Below are positions 1 through 7,431 of a stretch of DNA of 42,056 nt, piece after piece; the stretch's first letter is position 1, and every line of letters starts with the position of its first letter. The stretch spans positions 1-42,056 of the forward strand of contig NZ_FZQR01000036.1 of the NCBI RefSeq assembly GCF_900199455.1, in the 5' to 3' direction. The DNA is from Mesorhizobium carmichaelinearum. GTDB lineage: Bacteria; Pseudomonadota; Alphaproteobacteria; Rhizobiales; Rhizobiaceae. The position numbers were made by a program, and so were the translations under genes. The notes under the pieces are model-generated. The model made no database searches, was not told the DNA's origin, and was given only the letters and a program-made list of their open reading frames with translations.

Positions 1-123
1 GTCGAAATCACCCCCGATGGCTGCATGGAGTGCGGTACCTGCCGGATCTTGTGCGAGGCCAGCGGCGAGATCGAGTGGAACTATCCGCGCGGCGGCTTCG
101 GGGTCCTCTTCAAATTTGGATGA
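1..123 (+). CDS. fixX: FixX ferredoxin-like protein, C-terminal part
   Basis: The frame is open from the window edge and encodes the last 40 residues of FixX. It carries the Cys pattern CMECGTCRILC followed by GEIEWNYPRGGFGVLFKFG, the very conserved end of rhizobial FixX. FixX is the ferredoxin-like partner of the electron-transfer flavoprotein complex FixABC, thought to feed low-potential electrons to nitrogenase in bacteroids. The rest of the gene, and probably fixABC, lies to the left of the window. In many rhizobia nifA follows fixX on the same strand; here nifA lies on the opposite strand and insertion-sequence debris begins about 40 bases after the stop codon, so the usual order has been broken. 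Identification is secure from the motif; only the N-terminus is missing. Confidence 0.93.
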   Translation, partial: VEITPDGCMECGTCRILCEASGEIEWNYPRGGFGVLFKFG

Positions 124-162
124 CCAAGGCCCACGCACTGTGCAAATGAATACTGGCGTTCA

Positions 163-467
163 AATACGTCAGCATTCGATACACCGAGCGCTTGGCGGAG
201 GCCGGCGTCGAGCCCTCGGTTGGCAGCGTCGGCGACAGCTACGACAATGCTCTCGCCGAAACGATCAATGGTCTCTACAAGGCCGAGGTGATCCATCGAC
301 GCGGACCATGGCGCTCGTTCGAGGCCGTCGAGTTCGCGACGCTGGAATGGGTCGACTGGTTCAACAATCGCCGGCTACTGGAGCCCATCGGCAACATCCC
401 GCCGGCCGAAGCCGAGGAACGCTACTAAGCCATGCTCGAAGACCCAGCCATGGCGGCGTGACTCATA
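163..467 (+). pseudogene. IS3-family transposase OrfB, C-terminal remnant
   Basis: This stretch is nearly identical to the last part of the OrfB encoded at 4147-5052 on the other strand, including the catalytic-domain end (DSYDNALAETINGLYKAEV). Similarity starts abruptly at the residues matching QYVSIRYTERL and ends just after the stop-codon region. A stop (TAA at 426-428) replaces a Tyr codon near the end, and the frame would otherwise run to the TGA at 459-461. It is a dead fragment with no OrfA and no left end. It sits between fixX and a piece of IS110 right end, so it marks a rearrangement downstream of fixX. Confidence 0.85.
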
Positions 468-469
468 TG

Positions 470-575
470 TGGAACGCCCTTCAGGCAAGTGCTTTCTTCA
501 GACGGCTCATCACACGGGTACGGTGCGGTCATATGTCCGGCCTTTCAGCGCGGTTCAGAACCGCTGGCCTCGATG
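470..575 (-). mobile_element. IS110-family right-end remnant
   Basis: Read on the minus strand, this stretch resembles the non-coding right end of the IS110 element at 5406-6777. Both share the blocks ACATATGACCGCACC / ACACATGACCGCACC and GCACTTGC, followed by an end resembling the sub-terminal repeat (GGCGTTCCAC here, GGGGCATCCAC there). No recombinase coding sequence remains. The piece begins directly after the IS3 remnant, so an IS110-type element once sat inside the end of that IS3 copy. The inner boundary is uncertain. Confidence 0.5.
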
Positions 576-791
576 AAGTCCGCGATACGAAAGCCCGAAC
601 TCCGGCTAGCCCGTCGCTGCCCGGATGATGCAGGAGGCCTTCCGGCACCAATCGCTAGCGAGCTCAATTCAAGAGGCCATGCCAGATTGAGCAGCCACCC
701 GTCAATTGGTTCCGCCTGAAGACCCTTCAATGGGCGCAGCGCAGCGGCTCGGCTCGCCCAGACCACCAACACCTGTTCGCTTGCCGCCCTT

Positions 792-2459
792 TCACAGACG
801 CTTGATCTCGATGCCATATTTCCTCAGCACGTACCCAATTTGGCGAGGCGTCAACCCAAGCAGGCGCGCCGCCTTTGCCTGGACCCAGCCACATTTTTCC
901 ATAGCAGCAATGACCTGATCGGCATCGGTCACCCTCGGGCCATTTAAGCGGGCTGTGCCCGAAGGCGCTAACGGCAAGCCTATGGAAGGCGGGACCCCAA
1001 AAGCGGCCGACCCGGTGCCGTCGACCGGCGGCGTACGCGACTTCTCTGGCACCGCGACGAGCGGCCCAGTTTTCAGCGAGGCCATACAAAACGCCGCAGC
1101 TAAGCACTGCCCGTTGCTGCAGCCGATGTCCTCTCCGACGATAGACGGGCCCACCGCTAAGATCGCTGCCCGGCGCACGCAATTTTGAAGCTCACGGATG
1201 TTGCCGGGAAATTCACACTTATTCAGTGCGTCAATCGCGCTCGGATCGAAGGTCAGCGTACGACCGTTCTCATCATTAAAATTCTTGAGAAACTCCGCCG
1301 CGAGGAGCGGAATATCACCGTGCCTTTCACGCAACGGCGGCACGTGCAGGGGAACCACGTTAATGCGATAGTAGAGGTCGCGGCGGAACTCGTTCCTTGC
1401 AACCGCCTCCTCCAGGTTCTTGTTCGTGGCGGCAATCACGCGCACATCCACTTTAACGGTCTGGTTGCTGCCGACCCGCTCAAACTCCTGCTCTTGGAGA
1501 ACGCGCAGGAGTTTTGCCTGAAACGACGCCGAGATCTCGCCGATCTCATCGAGGAACAGCGTCCCCTTGTCAGCGACTTCGAACCGTCCCTTTCGCGAAT
1601 TGAACGCGCTGGTAAAGGCACCCTTTTCATGGCCGAACAATTCCGATTCCAGGACTGTTTCCGTCAATGCCGCGCAATTAAGTTTGACGTAGGGTCGGCC
1701 GGCGCGCGGCGACAAGTCGTGAATGGCCTTGGCAACCAACTCCTTCCCGGTCCCAGATTCACCTCGTATCATAACCGTGGTCTTTGTTTCGGCAACAACC
1801 GGGATCTGCTTAAGCAGCGCATTTAGTGCTGGACTGTCGCCAATTATCCCTTTGATGTGAACCTTCTTACGAGCCCGCGCCGGCTGCTTTTGCAACCGTT
1901 CTCCCTCCGCCATGGGTGTCGCGCGGTCGCCGGGGGACAAATGATGCAATTTAATGGTCTGTCCCACCAGGGTGGCGACCATGGTGAGTAGCTTTTCATC
2001 ACGATCGGGCGGAGACCTTGATCCATTGTCCAGCACGCGGTCGATGGTGAGGGTGCCCACGATGTTCCCATCCACGCGAATGGGAACTCCGATGAAAGAC
2101 ACCGCTACGGTGTCTGAGGCCCCGAGGATTTTCATGTCGGCGGCACTGAAAGCCACATGGTGCGCCACGTTCTCGACGATGAGCGGCCTATCGGTCATCA
2201 TAATCTGATCAATTGCCTTGCGCGGCAGCCGTCTGCGGTAGGACTCATCGCTGCTCTTGTCCCACTCGGTGCCGACGACGACGTCCAGTACGCGGTCACC
2301 GTTGAACAGAGAGATGATGCCATCCATATGCACAAACGAGCGCAGCAGCTCGAGAGTTTTGGCTAAAGCCACTTCGAGTTGGTAAGAAGCGGCGAGTACC
2401 TTCGATATTTCGCAAATCACGGTAAATGCGCTTTCGTACGGCTGAACACTAGTGATCAC
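792..2459 (-). CDS. nifA: NifA, sigma-54-dependent nitrogen fixation activator
   Basis: NifA binds upstream of nif and fix promoters and lets sigma-54 RNA polymerase open them. With the start chosen here it has 555 residues: a GAF-type sensor domain (about 10-160), a linker, the AAA+ domain (about 200-435) with Walker A GESGTGKE and Walker B LFLDEIGE, and a C-terminal helix-turn-helix (QAKAARLLGLTPRQIGYVLRK). The oxygen-sensing signature C-x11-C-x19-C-x4-C spans the end of the AAA+ domain and the following linker, as in other oxygen-sensitive rhizobial NifA proteins. The sigma-54 contact loop reads GAFTSA rather than the usual GAFTGA. The GTG at 2459 is preferred because GAGGA lies just upstream; a GTG at 2525 in the same frame lacks a ribosome site and adds a basic 22-residue tail. 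The gene converges on fixX instead of following it. I see no clear -24/-12 promoter upstream. Confidence 0.95.
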   Translation of the reverse strand: MITSVQPYESAFTVICEISKVLAASYQLEVALAKTLELLRSFVHMDGIISLFNGDRVLDVVVGTEWDKSSDESYRRRLPRKAIDQIMMTDRPLIVENVAHHVAFSAADMKILGASDTVAVSFIGVPIRVDGNIVGTLTIDRVLDNGSRSPPDRDEKLLTMVATLVGQTIKLHHLSPGDRATPMAEGERLQKQPARARKKVHIKGIIGDSPALNALLKQIPVVAETKTTVMIRGESGTGKELVAKAIHDLSPRAGRPYVKLNCAALTETVLESELFGHEKGAFTSAFNSRKGRFEVADKGTLFLDEIGEISASFQAKLLRVLQEQEFERVGSNQTVKVDVRVIAATNKNLEEAVARNEFRRDLYYRINVVPLHVPPLRERHGDIPLLAAEFLKNFNDENGRTLTFDPSAIDALNKCEFPGNIRELQNCVRRAAILAVGPSIVGEDIGCSNGQCLAAAFCMASLKTGPLVAVPEKSRTPPVDGTGSAAFGVPPSIGLPLAPSGTARLNGPRVTDADQVIAAMEKCGWVQAKAARLLGLTPRQIGYVLRKYGIEIKRL

Positions 2460-3061
2460 ATCGTTCCTCGGTCTTTGCTTTAGGCCCTTGCGCGCCCTTG
2501 TCCCACGACGGCGTCTTCCTGGCACTTTGTTCGGGTCTGCGGATGATGTGGTTCATGTCGTCCTCGATCTCGCGCTTTAAAAACAATCCCGGTTGCAGGG
2601 TGCACCTGCAAGTTTGAGGACAGCGGGCAGTGCATGCCGCGGGTCTTGCTTCTTCTTCAAAGGTGAGGCCACCGTGTCGGCACCGCACGTTGATGACGTG
2701 ATAGGATTGAGGGAGGATAGTTAATCGAGCTAACCTTTCATCTGTGAAAGGAAACTCGTCGCTCTGAAAGAATTCTATCACGGATGCAATAACAAATATA
2801 TTCTTAGTTATATTACGCCGTAACGAACATCCGCATTGCGGTGCAATGCCAGAACATGCTTGGAGTGATCATGACGAAAAAGGCGTTAGGCGCGCGGAAC
2901 GAAGGTCCGGATCTCGCTGGAGTGGCTCTGGTTAAGGATGGCTTTGGTCTGGCGTTCTGAAGACGACCGTGGTCGAAATGATTGCCTTTCTTGGGGAAGC
3001 CTGACGTTGGGACCACCTCGCTGGCTCACTTGCCGGCAGCATGGATTTCCTTCGACATGGG
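2460..3061. other. Intergenic region between nifA and the end of nodD
   Basis: About 600 bases with no gene I can support. A 29-codon frame at 2871-2960 on the plus strand (start MTKKALGARNE) has a GGAG sequence before its ATG but matches nothing I know. A Cys-rich minus-strand frame overlaps the start of nifA and is also unrecognised. No canonical GG-N10-GC sigma-54 promoter stands out; the closest pattern, near 2835-2851 on the minus strand, has a nine-base spacer. Confidence 0.4.
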
Positions 3062-4042
3062 CTATGATTTGGCAGTCGGTGTGAGACGCTCGGTCGGCCC
3101 AGGAACGCTACGACTTTCCGTGATCTCGCGTGGATTAGGCATCCGGGACGCCTCCTGCACCATTACCTCCCTTATCCAGATGCTCGCCGGATCACTGTTG
3201 CGAAGGTTGGGCCATTGGACGGCCAAGGTGAATCTGGGAAGCGGCAGCGGCAGTTCGATGATCTGCAGGGGGAACGTTTTTTCGAAATGCTTGACCAGGC
3301 GGAACGGCATCGTCGCTACGCGATCTGTGCCTGACACCATGGGCGGGATCATGCTGAAGCCCTGCACAGGCACCTCGACACGTCTCTTGAGACCATGCTC
3401 AAGGAAAAACCATTCGTCGATGGAGGGCCTCTGCGCGCGCCCGAACCTGACCGCAACGTGCCTCATCGACAAATATCTCTCGAGTGTAAGTTGCCGTGGT
3501 AGCTGTTTATTCATGGGGCAGCCCACGCATACGATCTTGTCGTCGAACAGCACCACTCTTGAATGCGCGCTCGACGTGAACAAATCCGGCAGAATCAGAA
3601 AATCGACGTCCCTACGCCGGAGAAGCTCATCCGGGTCGTCGTCGATAGGCAGCAATTCGAAGCTGACGGCGGGTGCCTCCCGTGCAACACGCTCAACGAC
3701 CTTTTCAAAAAATACCAGCGTGACGAAATCGGAAAGAATGATAGTGAAGCGCCGGTCGGATTGAGCTGGGATAAACTGATCCTGTGAAAGAATCGAGTAT
3801 TGGATGTGCAGGAGCGCGTCACGGACTGCGGGGGCGAGCGCTTGCGCACGCGGTGTCAGAATACGTGCGCGGCCGCTCAGGATAAACAAGTCATCGTGGA
3901 AATAATGGCGCAGCCGGGCGACCGCCGCACTCATTGCCGGCTGACTTAGGTTAATGCGGTGTGCCGCCTCCGTGAGCTTGCGTTCGGTCAGCAGCGCGTC
4001 AAGCACCACGAGCAGATTCAGATCCAGACCCTTGAAACGCAT
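3062..4042 (-). CDS. nodD: NodD, LysR-type activator of nodulation genes
   Basis: NodD binds nod boxes and, with plant flavonoids, activates transcription of nodulation genes. The protein opens with MRFKGLDLNLLVVLDALL, the signature start of NodD, followed by the winged helix-turn-helix (TEAAHRINLSQPAMSAAVARLR, residues about 23-44) and a LysR ligand-binding domain. Length is 326 residues, about normal; the C-terminal tail (ITESRSVPGPTERLTPTAKS) is probably variable. An in-frame ATG four codons upstream is possible, but the family starts at MRFKG. The divergent nod box at 4053-4099 begins about 10 bases upstream, the usual place for NodD to sit and also to control its own gene. No nodulation enzyme genes are found in this window. 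Confidence 0.95.
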   Translation of the reverse strand: MRFKGLDLNLLVVLDALLTERKLTEAAHRINLSQPAMSAAVARLRHYFHDDLFILSGRARILTPRAQALAPAVRDALLHIQYSILSQDQFIPAQSDRRFTIILSDFVTLVFFEKVVERVAREAPAVSFELLPIDDDPDELLRRRDVDFLILPDLFTSSAHSRVVLFDDKIVCVGCPMNKQLPRQLTLERYLSMRHVAVRFGRAQRPSIDEWFFLEHGLKRRVEVPVQGFSMIPPMVSGTDRVATMPFRLVKHFEKTFPLQIIELPLPLPRFTLAVQWPNLRNSDPASIWIREVMVQEASRMPNPREITESRSVPGPTERLTPTAKS

Positions 4043-4052
4043 GTGTCCACCC

Positions 4053-4099
4053 ATCCAAAGCGTATATGCGCTTCATCGAAACAAACGATTTACTGATTT
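4053..4099 (+). promoter_or_regulatory. nod box (NodD binding site), pointing right
   Basis: The 47-base stretch begins ATCCA, continues with ATATG, and ends in the highly conserved core ATCGAAACAAACGATTT, which contains the NodD motif ATC-N9-GAT. It lies directly upstream of nodD and reads rightward, divergent to it. Only 8 bases separate it from the left end of the IS3 element at 4108, so the promoter has lost whatever operon it once drove. Confidence 0.85.
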
Positions 4100-4146
4100 T
4101 GCAGAACTGAACCGCGCCGGGTTTTCCGGAGGCCGTTTCGTTTGAG

Positions 4147-5052
4147 TCACGCGGCTATGGCTGGTTCATCCAGCATGGCGTAGTAGCGTTCCTCGGCTTC
4201 GGCCGGCGGGATGTTGCCGATGGGCTCCAGCAGCCGGCGATTATTGAACCAGTCGACCCATTCGAGCGTAGCGAACTCGACGGCTTCGAAGTTACGCCAT
4301 GGTCCGCGTCGATGGATCACCTCGGCCTTGTAAAGACCGTTGATCGTTTCGGCGAGAGCATTGTCGTAGCTGTCGCCGACGCTGCCTACCGAAGGCTCGA
4401 CGCCGGCCTCCGCCAGGCGCTCGGTGTATCTGATAGAGACGTATTGGCTGCCTCTATCGCTGTGCTGGATGAGCCCGCCTCCCTGCACGGGCCGCCGATC
4501 ATGGAGAGCCTGTTCCAGGGCATCGAGAACGAAGGCTGCATGCGCCGTCCGGCTCACCCGCCAGCCGACGATCCGGCGGGCATAGGTGTCGATGACGAAA
4601 GCCACGTAGACGAAGCCGGTCCAGGTCGCGACATAAGTGAAGTCGGAGACCCACAGCATGTTCGGCGCCGGAGCATGGAACTGGCGATTGACGTGATCGA
4701 GAGGGCATGGTGTCGCCTTGTCGCTCACCGTGGTGCGGATCGGCTTGCCGCGGAGGATGCCCTCAAGACCCATGGCCCTCATCAGGCGGGCAACCGTGCA
4801 GCGGGCGACGTCGAAGCCCTCGCGCTGCAACTGCCGCCAGACCTTGCGAACGCCGTAGACGCGGAAGTTGGCCTCGAACACGCGTCGGACCTCATCCTTC
4901 AAGGCCTCATCCCGCTTCGCCCGAGCCGACAGCCGGGAGGGATCGATGCGCTTGGCGACATGGTCGTGGTAGGTCGACGGGGCGATCGGCAGCACCTTGC
5001 AGATCGGCTCGACCCCATGCGCCTCGCGGTGATCGTCGATGAACGCGATCAT
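4147..5052 (-). CDS. IS3-family transposase OrfB (DDE integrase domain)
   Basis: OrfB supplies the rve-type catalytic core of the IS3 transposase. Visible features are an N-terminal HTH_21-type segment (MIAFIDDHREAHGVEPICKV, then RVYGVRKVWRQL) and the DDE residues in WVSDFTYV, HSDRGSQY and the ALAETINGLYKAEVI helix. Its ATG overlaps the orfA stop (ATGA), in the other frame, as expected for a pair normally joined by programmed -1 frameshifting into an OrfAB fusion. It has 301 residues, close to family length, and looks intact. A truncated copy of its 3' end lies at 163-467. Confidence 0.9.
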   Translation of the reverse strand: MIAFIDDHREAHGVEPICKVLPIAPSTYHDHVAKRIDPSRLSARAKRDEALKDEVRRVFEANFRVYGVRKVWRQLQREGFDVARCTVARLMRAMGLEGILRGKPIRTTVSDKATPCPLDHVNRQFHAPAPNMLWVSDFTYVATWTGFVYVAFVIDTYARRIVGWRVSRTAHAAFVLDALEQALHDRRPVQGGGLIQHSDRGSQYVSIRYTERLAEAGVEPSVGSVGDSYDNALAETINGLYKAEVIHRRGPWRNFEAVEFATLEWVDWFNNRRLLEPIGNIPPAEAEERYYAMLDEPAIAA

Positions 5053-5378
5053 GGCTTGAACCGGCGGTCGAGCTCCGCCTGGGCAAAATAAGCGGAAGCC
5101 TTGCGAAGGATCTCGTTGGCCTGGCGAAGCTCGCGGTTCTCGCGTTCCAAAGCCTTGAGTTTCGTTGCCACATCCGTAGGCACACCGGCGCGCACGCCAC
5201 TGTCGCGCTCGGCCTTCTTCACCCACTCATGCAGCGTCTGCGCCGTGCAGCCTATCTTGGCGGCGATGGACGAGACCGCCGCCCACCGCCAGCCATGCTC
5301 GCCTTCGTGATCCAGAACCAGCCGCACCGCACGGGCTCGCACCTCGGGAGAGAACTTGTTCGTCGTCTTGCTTGTCAT
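5049..5378 (-). CDS. IS3-family transposase OrfA (helix-turn-helix)
   Basis: This 109-residue protein is the DNA-binding half of the IS3 transposase. It begins MTSKTTNKFSPEVRARAVRL, has the helix-turn-helix around AAKIGCTAQTLHEWVKKAE, and ends in the leucine-rich coiled coil KLKALERENRELRQANEILR that pairs OrfA and OrfAB subunits. It overlaps orfB by four bases. The IS110 element begins roughly 25 bases upstream of its start, between the gene and the terminal repeat, so its native promoter may be displaced. Confidence 0.9.
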   Translation of the reverse strand: MTSKTTNKFSPEVRARAVRLVLDHEGEHGWRWAAVSSIAAKIGCTAQTLHEWVKKAERDSGVRAGVPTDVATKLKALERENRELRQANEILRKASAYFAQAELDRRFKP

Positions 5379-5484
5379 GGCTCCACCTTTTCAGGAGTTG
5401 ATGGAGTGGATGCCCCTCCCGCCGAGCCAGCGGCGTGGCAGAATTGCCATCGCAGAATGGGCTGCGGACAACAGGAGGAACGAC

Positions 5485-6513
5485 ATGAACAACGTCACCA
5501 TCATTGGCATCGATCTGGCGAAGCGCGTCTTCCACGCTCATGGCGCTCACGCCGACGGCGGCGTCGCATTCCGGAAGAGAATGGGTCGCTCTCAGGTCCT
5601 CCCGTTTTTGGCCCGACAGCCAACCTGTGTGATCGCCATGGAGGCCTGCGCGAGCGCACACGAATGGGGCCGGGCAATTCGGGAGCTGGGCCACGAGGTG
5701 AGGCTCATCCCGCCCAGCTACGTCAAGCCTTATGTAAAGCGCCAGAAGAACGACACCGCCGATGCCGAGGCCATAGCTGAAGCGGGATCTCGACCAACGA
5801 TGCGGTTTGTGGCGGTGAAGACGGAAGAGCAGCAAGCGAGGTCGATGGTGTTCCGAACGCGCGACCTCTTGGTGCGCCAGCGCACGCAACTGATCAACGC
5901 CTTGCGCGGTCATCTTGCCGAACACGGCGTCATCGCACCGCAAGGTCCGGCTCACCTGAAAACCTTGGCTGCCGCGATTGATGCCGCCGAATCTACGATG
6001 CCCCAACTGGTTATCGACGTTGGTCGCGTCTACTTGGAGCAGGTCGATCGGTTGAGCTGCGAAGTTGCCGAGCTGGAGAAAATCCTCCGCCGCGAAGCCC
6101 AGTGCGGGGAGGATACACGCCGCCTTCAGACCATGCCGGGAGTCGGCCCGATCACGGCCATGGCGGTGGAAGCGTTTGCGCCCCCAATGTCGACCTTCAA
6201 GCGCGGCCGTGACTTTGCCGCTTGGCTCGGACTTGTGCCTATCCAGCACTCGACCGGTGGCAAGCAGCGGCTCGGCCGAACGTCTAAAATGGGCCAGCGG
6301 GACATCCGACGGTTGCTGATCATCGGCGCAATGTCCGTCATCCAGTGGGCCTCCCGCCGCGGTGCGCGGCCAGGATCATGGCTCGCCCGAATGCTGGATC
6401 GCAAACCGCTGATGCTGGTTGCCATGGCGTTGGCCAACAAGATGGCTCGCTCGGTATGGGCGATGTTGACAAAGAAAGAGGATTACCGGGATCTTGGCAG
6501 CGCGGCAGCATGA
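5485..6513 (+). CDS. IS110-family recombinase (DEDD), copy 1
   Basis: A 342-residue IS110-type recombinase. The N-terminal RuvC-like DEDD domain shows IGIDLAKRVFHAHG (first Asp), MEACASAHEWGR (Glu) and NDTADAEAIAE (Asp pair). The C-terminal Transposase_20 domain shows MPGVGPITAMA and FAAWLGLVPIQHSTGGKQRLG with its catalytic Ser in the second half. The ATG at 5485 is preceded by AGGAGG, which fixes the start. The reading frame is full length and uninterrupted, so the copy could be active. It is related to the recombinase at 9249-10265 but clearly a different element. Confidence 0.92.
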   Translation: MNNVTIIGIDLAKRVFHAHGAHADGGVAFRKRMGRSQVLPFLARQPTCVIAMEACASAHEWGRAIRELGHEVRLIPPSYVKPYVKRQKNDTADAEAIAEAGSRPTMRFVAVKTEEQQARSMVFRTRDLLVRQRTQLINALRGHLAEHGVIAPQGPAHLKTLAAAIDAAESTMPQLVIDVGRVYLEQVDRLSCEVAELEKILRREAQCGEDTRRLQTMPGVGPITAMAVEAFAPPMSTFKRGRDFAAWLGLVPIQHSTGGKQRLGRTSKMGQRDIRRLLIIGAMSVIQWASRRGARPGSWLARMLDRKPLMLVAMALANKMARSVWAMLTKKEDYRDLGSAAA

Positions 6514-6766
6514 GCATGCACTCGGCGACTGCGAGGCCATGATGGGCGGCATGTGAGGAGGTCGTGAACGTCAAGGACAAATGATCGGTCTGATCGGGAT
6601 CAGGAAATGCACCGAGGCTCCAAGAGCGAAAAGCTCGTCGAGTTGATTTGCGCCTGATCCGCGTATCTCCATGACGGCCAGCGGCACCTCCGACGCCGCA
6701 TCACAGGCCTGACACATGACCGCACCCGATCACATGCTCGAAGACGCGAAGGCACTTGCATGAAAC
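6514..6766 (+). ncRNA. Candidate bridge-RNA region, right end of IS110 copy 1
   Basis: About 250 non-coding bases lie between the recombinase stop and the right sub-terminal repeat. IS1111-group elements are known to encode a structured guide (bridge or seek) RNA in this position. Conserved blocks shared with the other copy include ACATGACCGCACCCGATC at about 6714-6731, about 50 bases before the right repeat, matched at about 10442-10459 in copy 2. No structure was computed; the RNA call is inference from position and conservation. Confidence 0.35.
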
Positions 6767-6807
6767 GGGGCATCCACACATGGAGCCTCCGATCAACCCG
6801 GGGCGGT

Positions 6808-7056
6808 TCACTTCTTCGCGATCCCGGCGGTTGCGTAGCAACTGTCTTGGATTTTCTTGGCGTTCCAGCGCTTCAGGTCCTTCGCAGCGGCATCCTTGAG
6901 CGCCAAGAAACGCGCCCGTTGCGCGAAACGGTAGGGAATTTTGATGAGTTGCGGGCACACTTCGCACATGGTCCTTATGCGAAATTTTTTGAGCTCGGTG
7001 CCGCCTGACTGATCCCTCAACCCACTGGCGCGCTTACCCCCTGCGTAGCATTCCAT
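6808..7056 (-). pseudogene. Small reading frame ended by the IS3 terminus
   Basis: An 82-codon minus-strand frame (start MECYAGGKRASGL, end CYATAGIAKK) whose stop codon TGA is made by the last bases of the IS3 right end at 6808-6810. The C-terminus is therefore set by the insertion. I do not recognise the family. It has an internal CEVC pair and basic segments, and no signal peptide or membrane span. The frame could continue upstream of the ATG for about 15 codons before an in-frame stop. It may be a truncated gene or chance coding; I infer truncation only because the stop lies in the IS end. Confidence 0.3.
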
Positions 7057-7431
7057 ACTGAGCAGAACTTCTTTTGCGGCAAGAGGCGCTCCGCTCTTGT
7101 GTCAGCCCTTCAAAGCCTTTTGTCGGGTCGTTCCCAGCCTGCTTCTAGACACTCCGATCGAGGTCATGTCAGGGCAGTTCGTTCAGTTGGCCACGACGAC
7201 GCCGACCTCGATCTGACGGCAAACGCATAGGCCTTTTCGATGTCGCGCATCGGGATGGATGGCGAGCGCGATGGCTTTGTTCCGAACGGGGCGTTGGCTT
7301 TGATCTCGGCTCTGAATCGGGCCACTTCCTCAAGGACGGCGCCGGCACCAAGGCTTTGTTGTGATTTATCGGAGCATTGCCATTTAGCGACAGCCGGGTC
7401 GCTCTTTTGCCGTCACGCTGTCTGGCTGGGC
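7057..7431. other. Intergenic region between the IS3 end and hemN
   Basis: Contains no complete gene. On the minus strand an open stretch from about 7414 to 7166 reads VLEEVARFRAEIKANAPFG and RDIEKAYAFAV, which has the look of a real protein fragment, but it has no start codon of its own and I cannot name the family. It may be decayed coding sequence downstream of hemN. Confidence 0.25.

Larger units (their letters stand above)
5406..6777 (+). mobile_element. IS110-family element (IS1111-like layout), copy 1
   Basis: The element carries one recombinase gene, short 5' and long 3' non-coding ends, and short inverted repeats near both ends: GTGGATGCCCC at 5406-5416 and GGGGCATCCAC at 6767-6777. 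Sub-terminal inverted repeats and a long right end are features of the IS1111 group of IS110. The true ends may lie a few bases outside the repeats. It sits inside the IS3 element, just inboard of that element's terminal repeat. IS110 elements usually leave no long target duplication and none is seen. Confidence 0.8.
4108..6810 (-). mobile_element. IS3-family element, interrupted by an IS110-family element
   Basis: The left end starts TGAACCGCGCCGGGTT at 4108. The right end is the inverted copy finishing CCCGGGGCGGTTCA at 6810. The two ends match over about 25 bases with a few differences. Between them, on the minus strand, lie orfA and orfB, and the IS110-family element (about 5406-6777) splits the orfA-proximal end from its terminal repeat. 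The flanking bases (GAAC before 4108, CTTC after 6810) are not a direct repeat, so the original target duplication has been lost, most simply by deletion or recombination next to the element. Confidence 0.85.

Noticed and set aside
2835..2851. TGGCATTGCACCGCAAT on the minus strand as a nifA sigma-54 promoter
   Set aside because: Only nine bases lie between GG and GC, and no upstream activator site was found.
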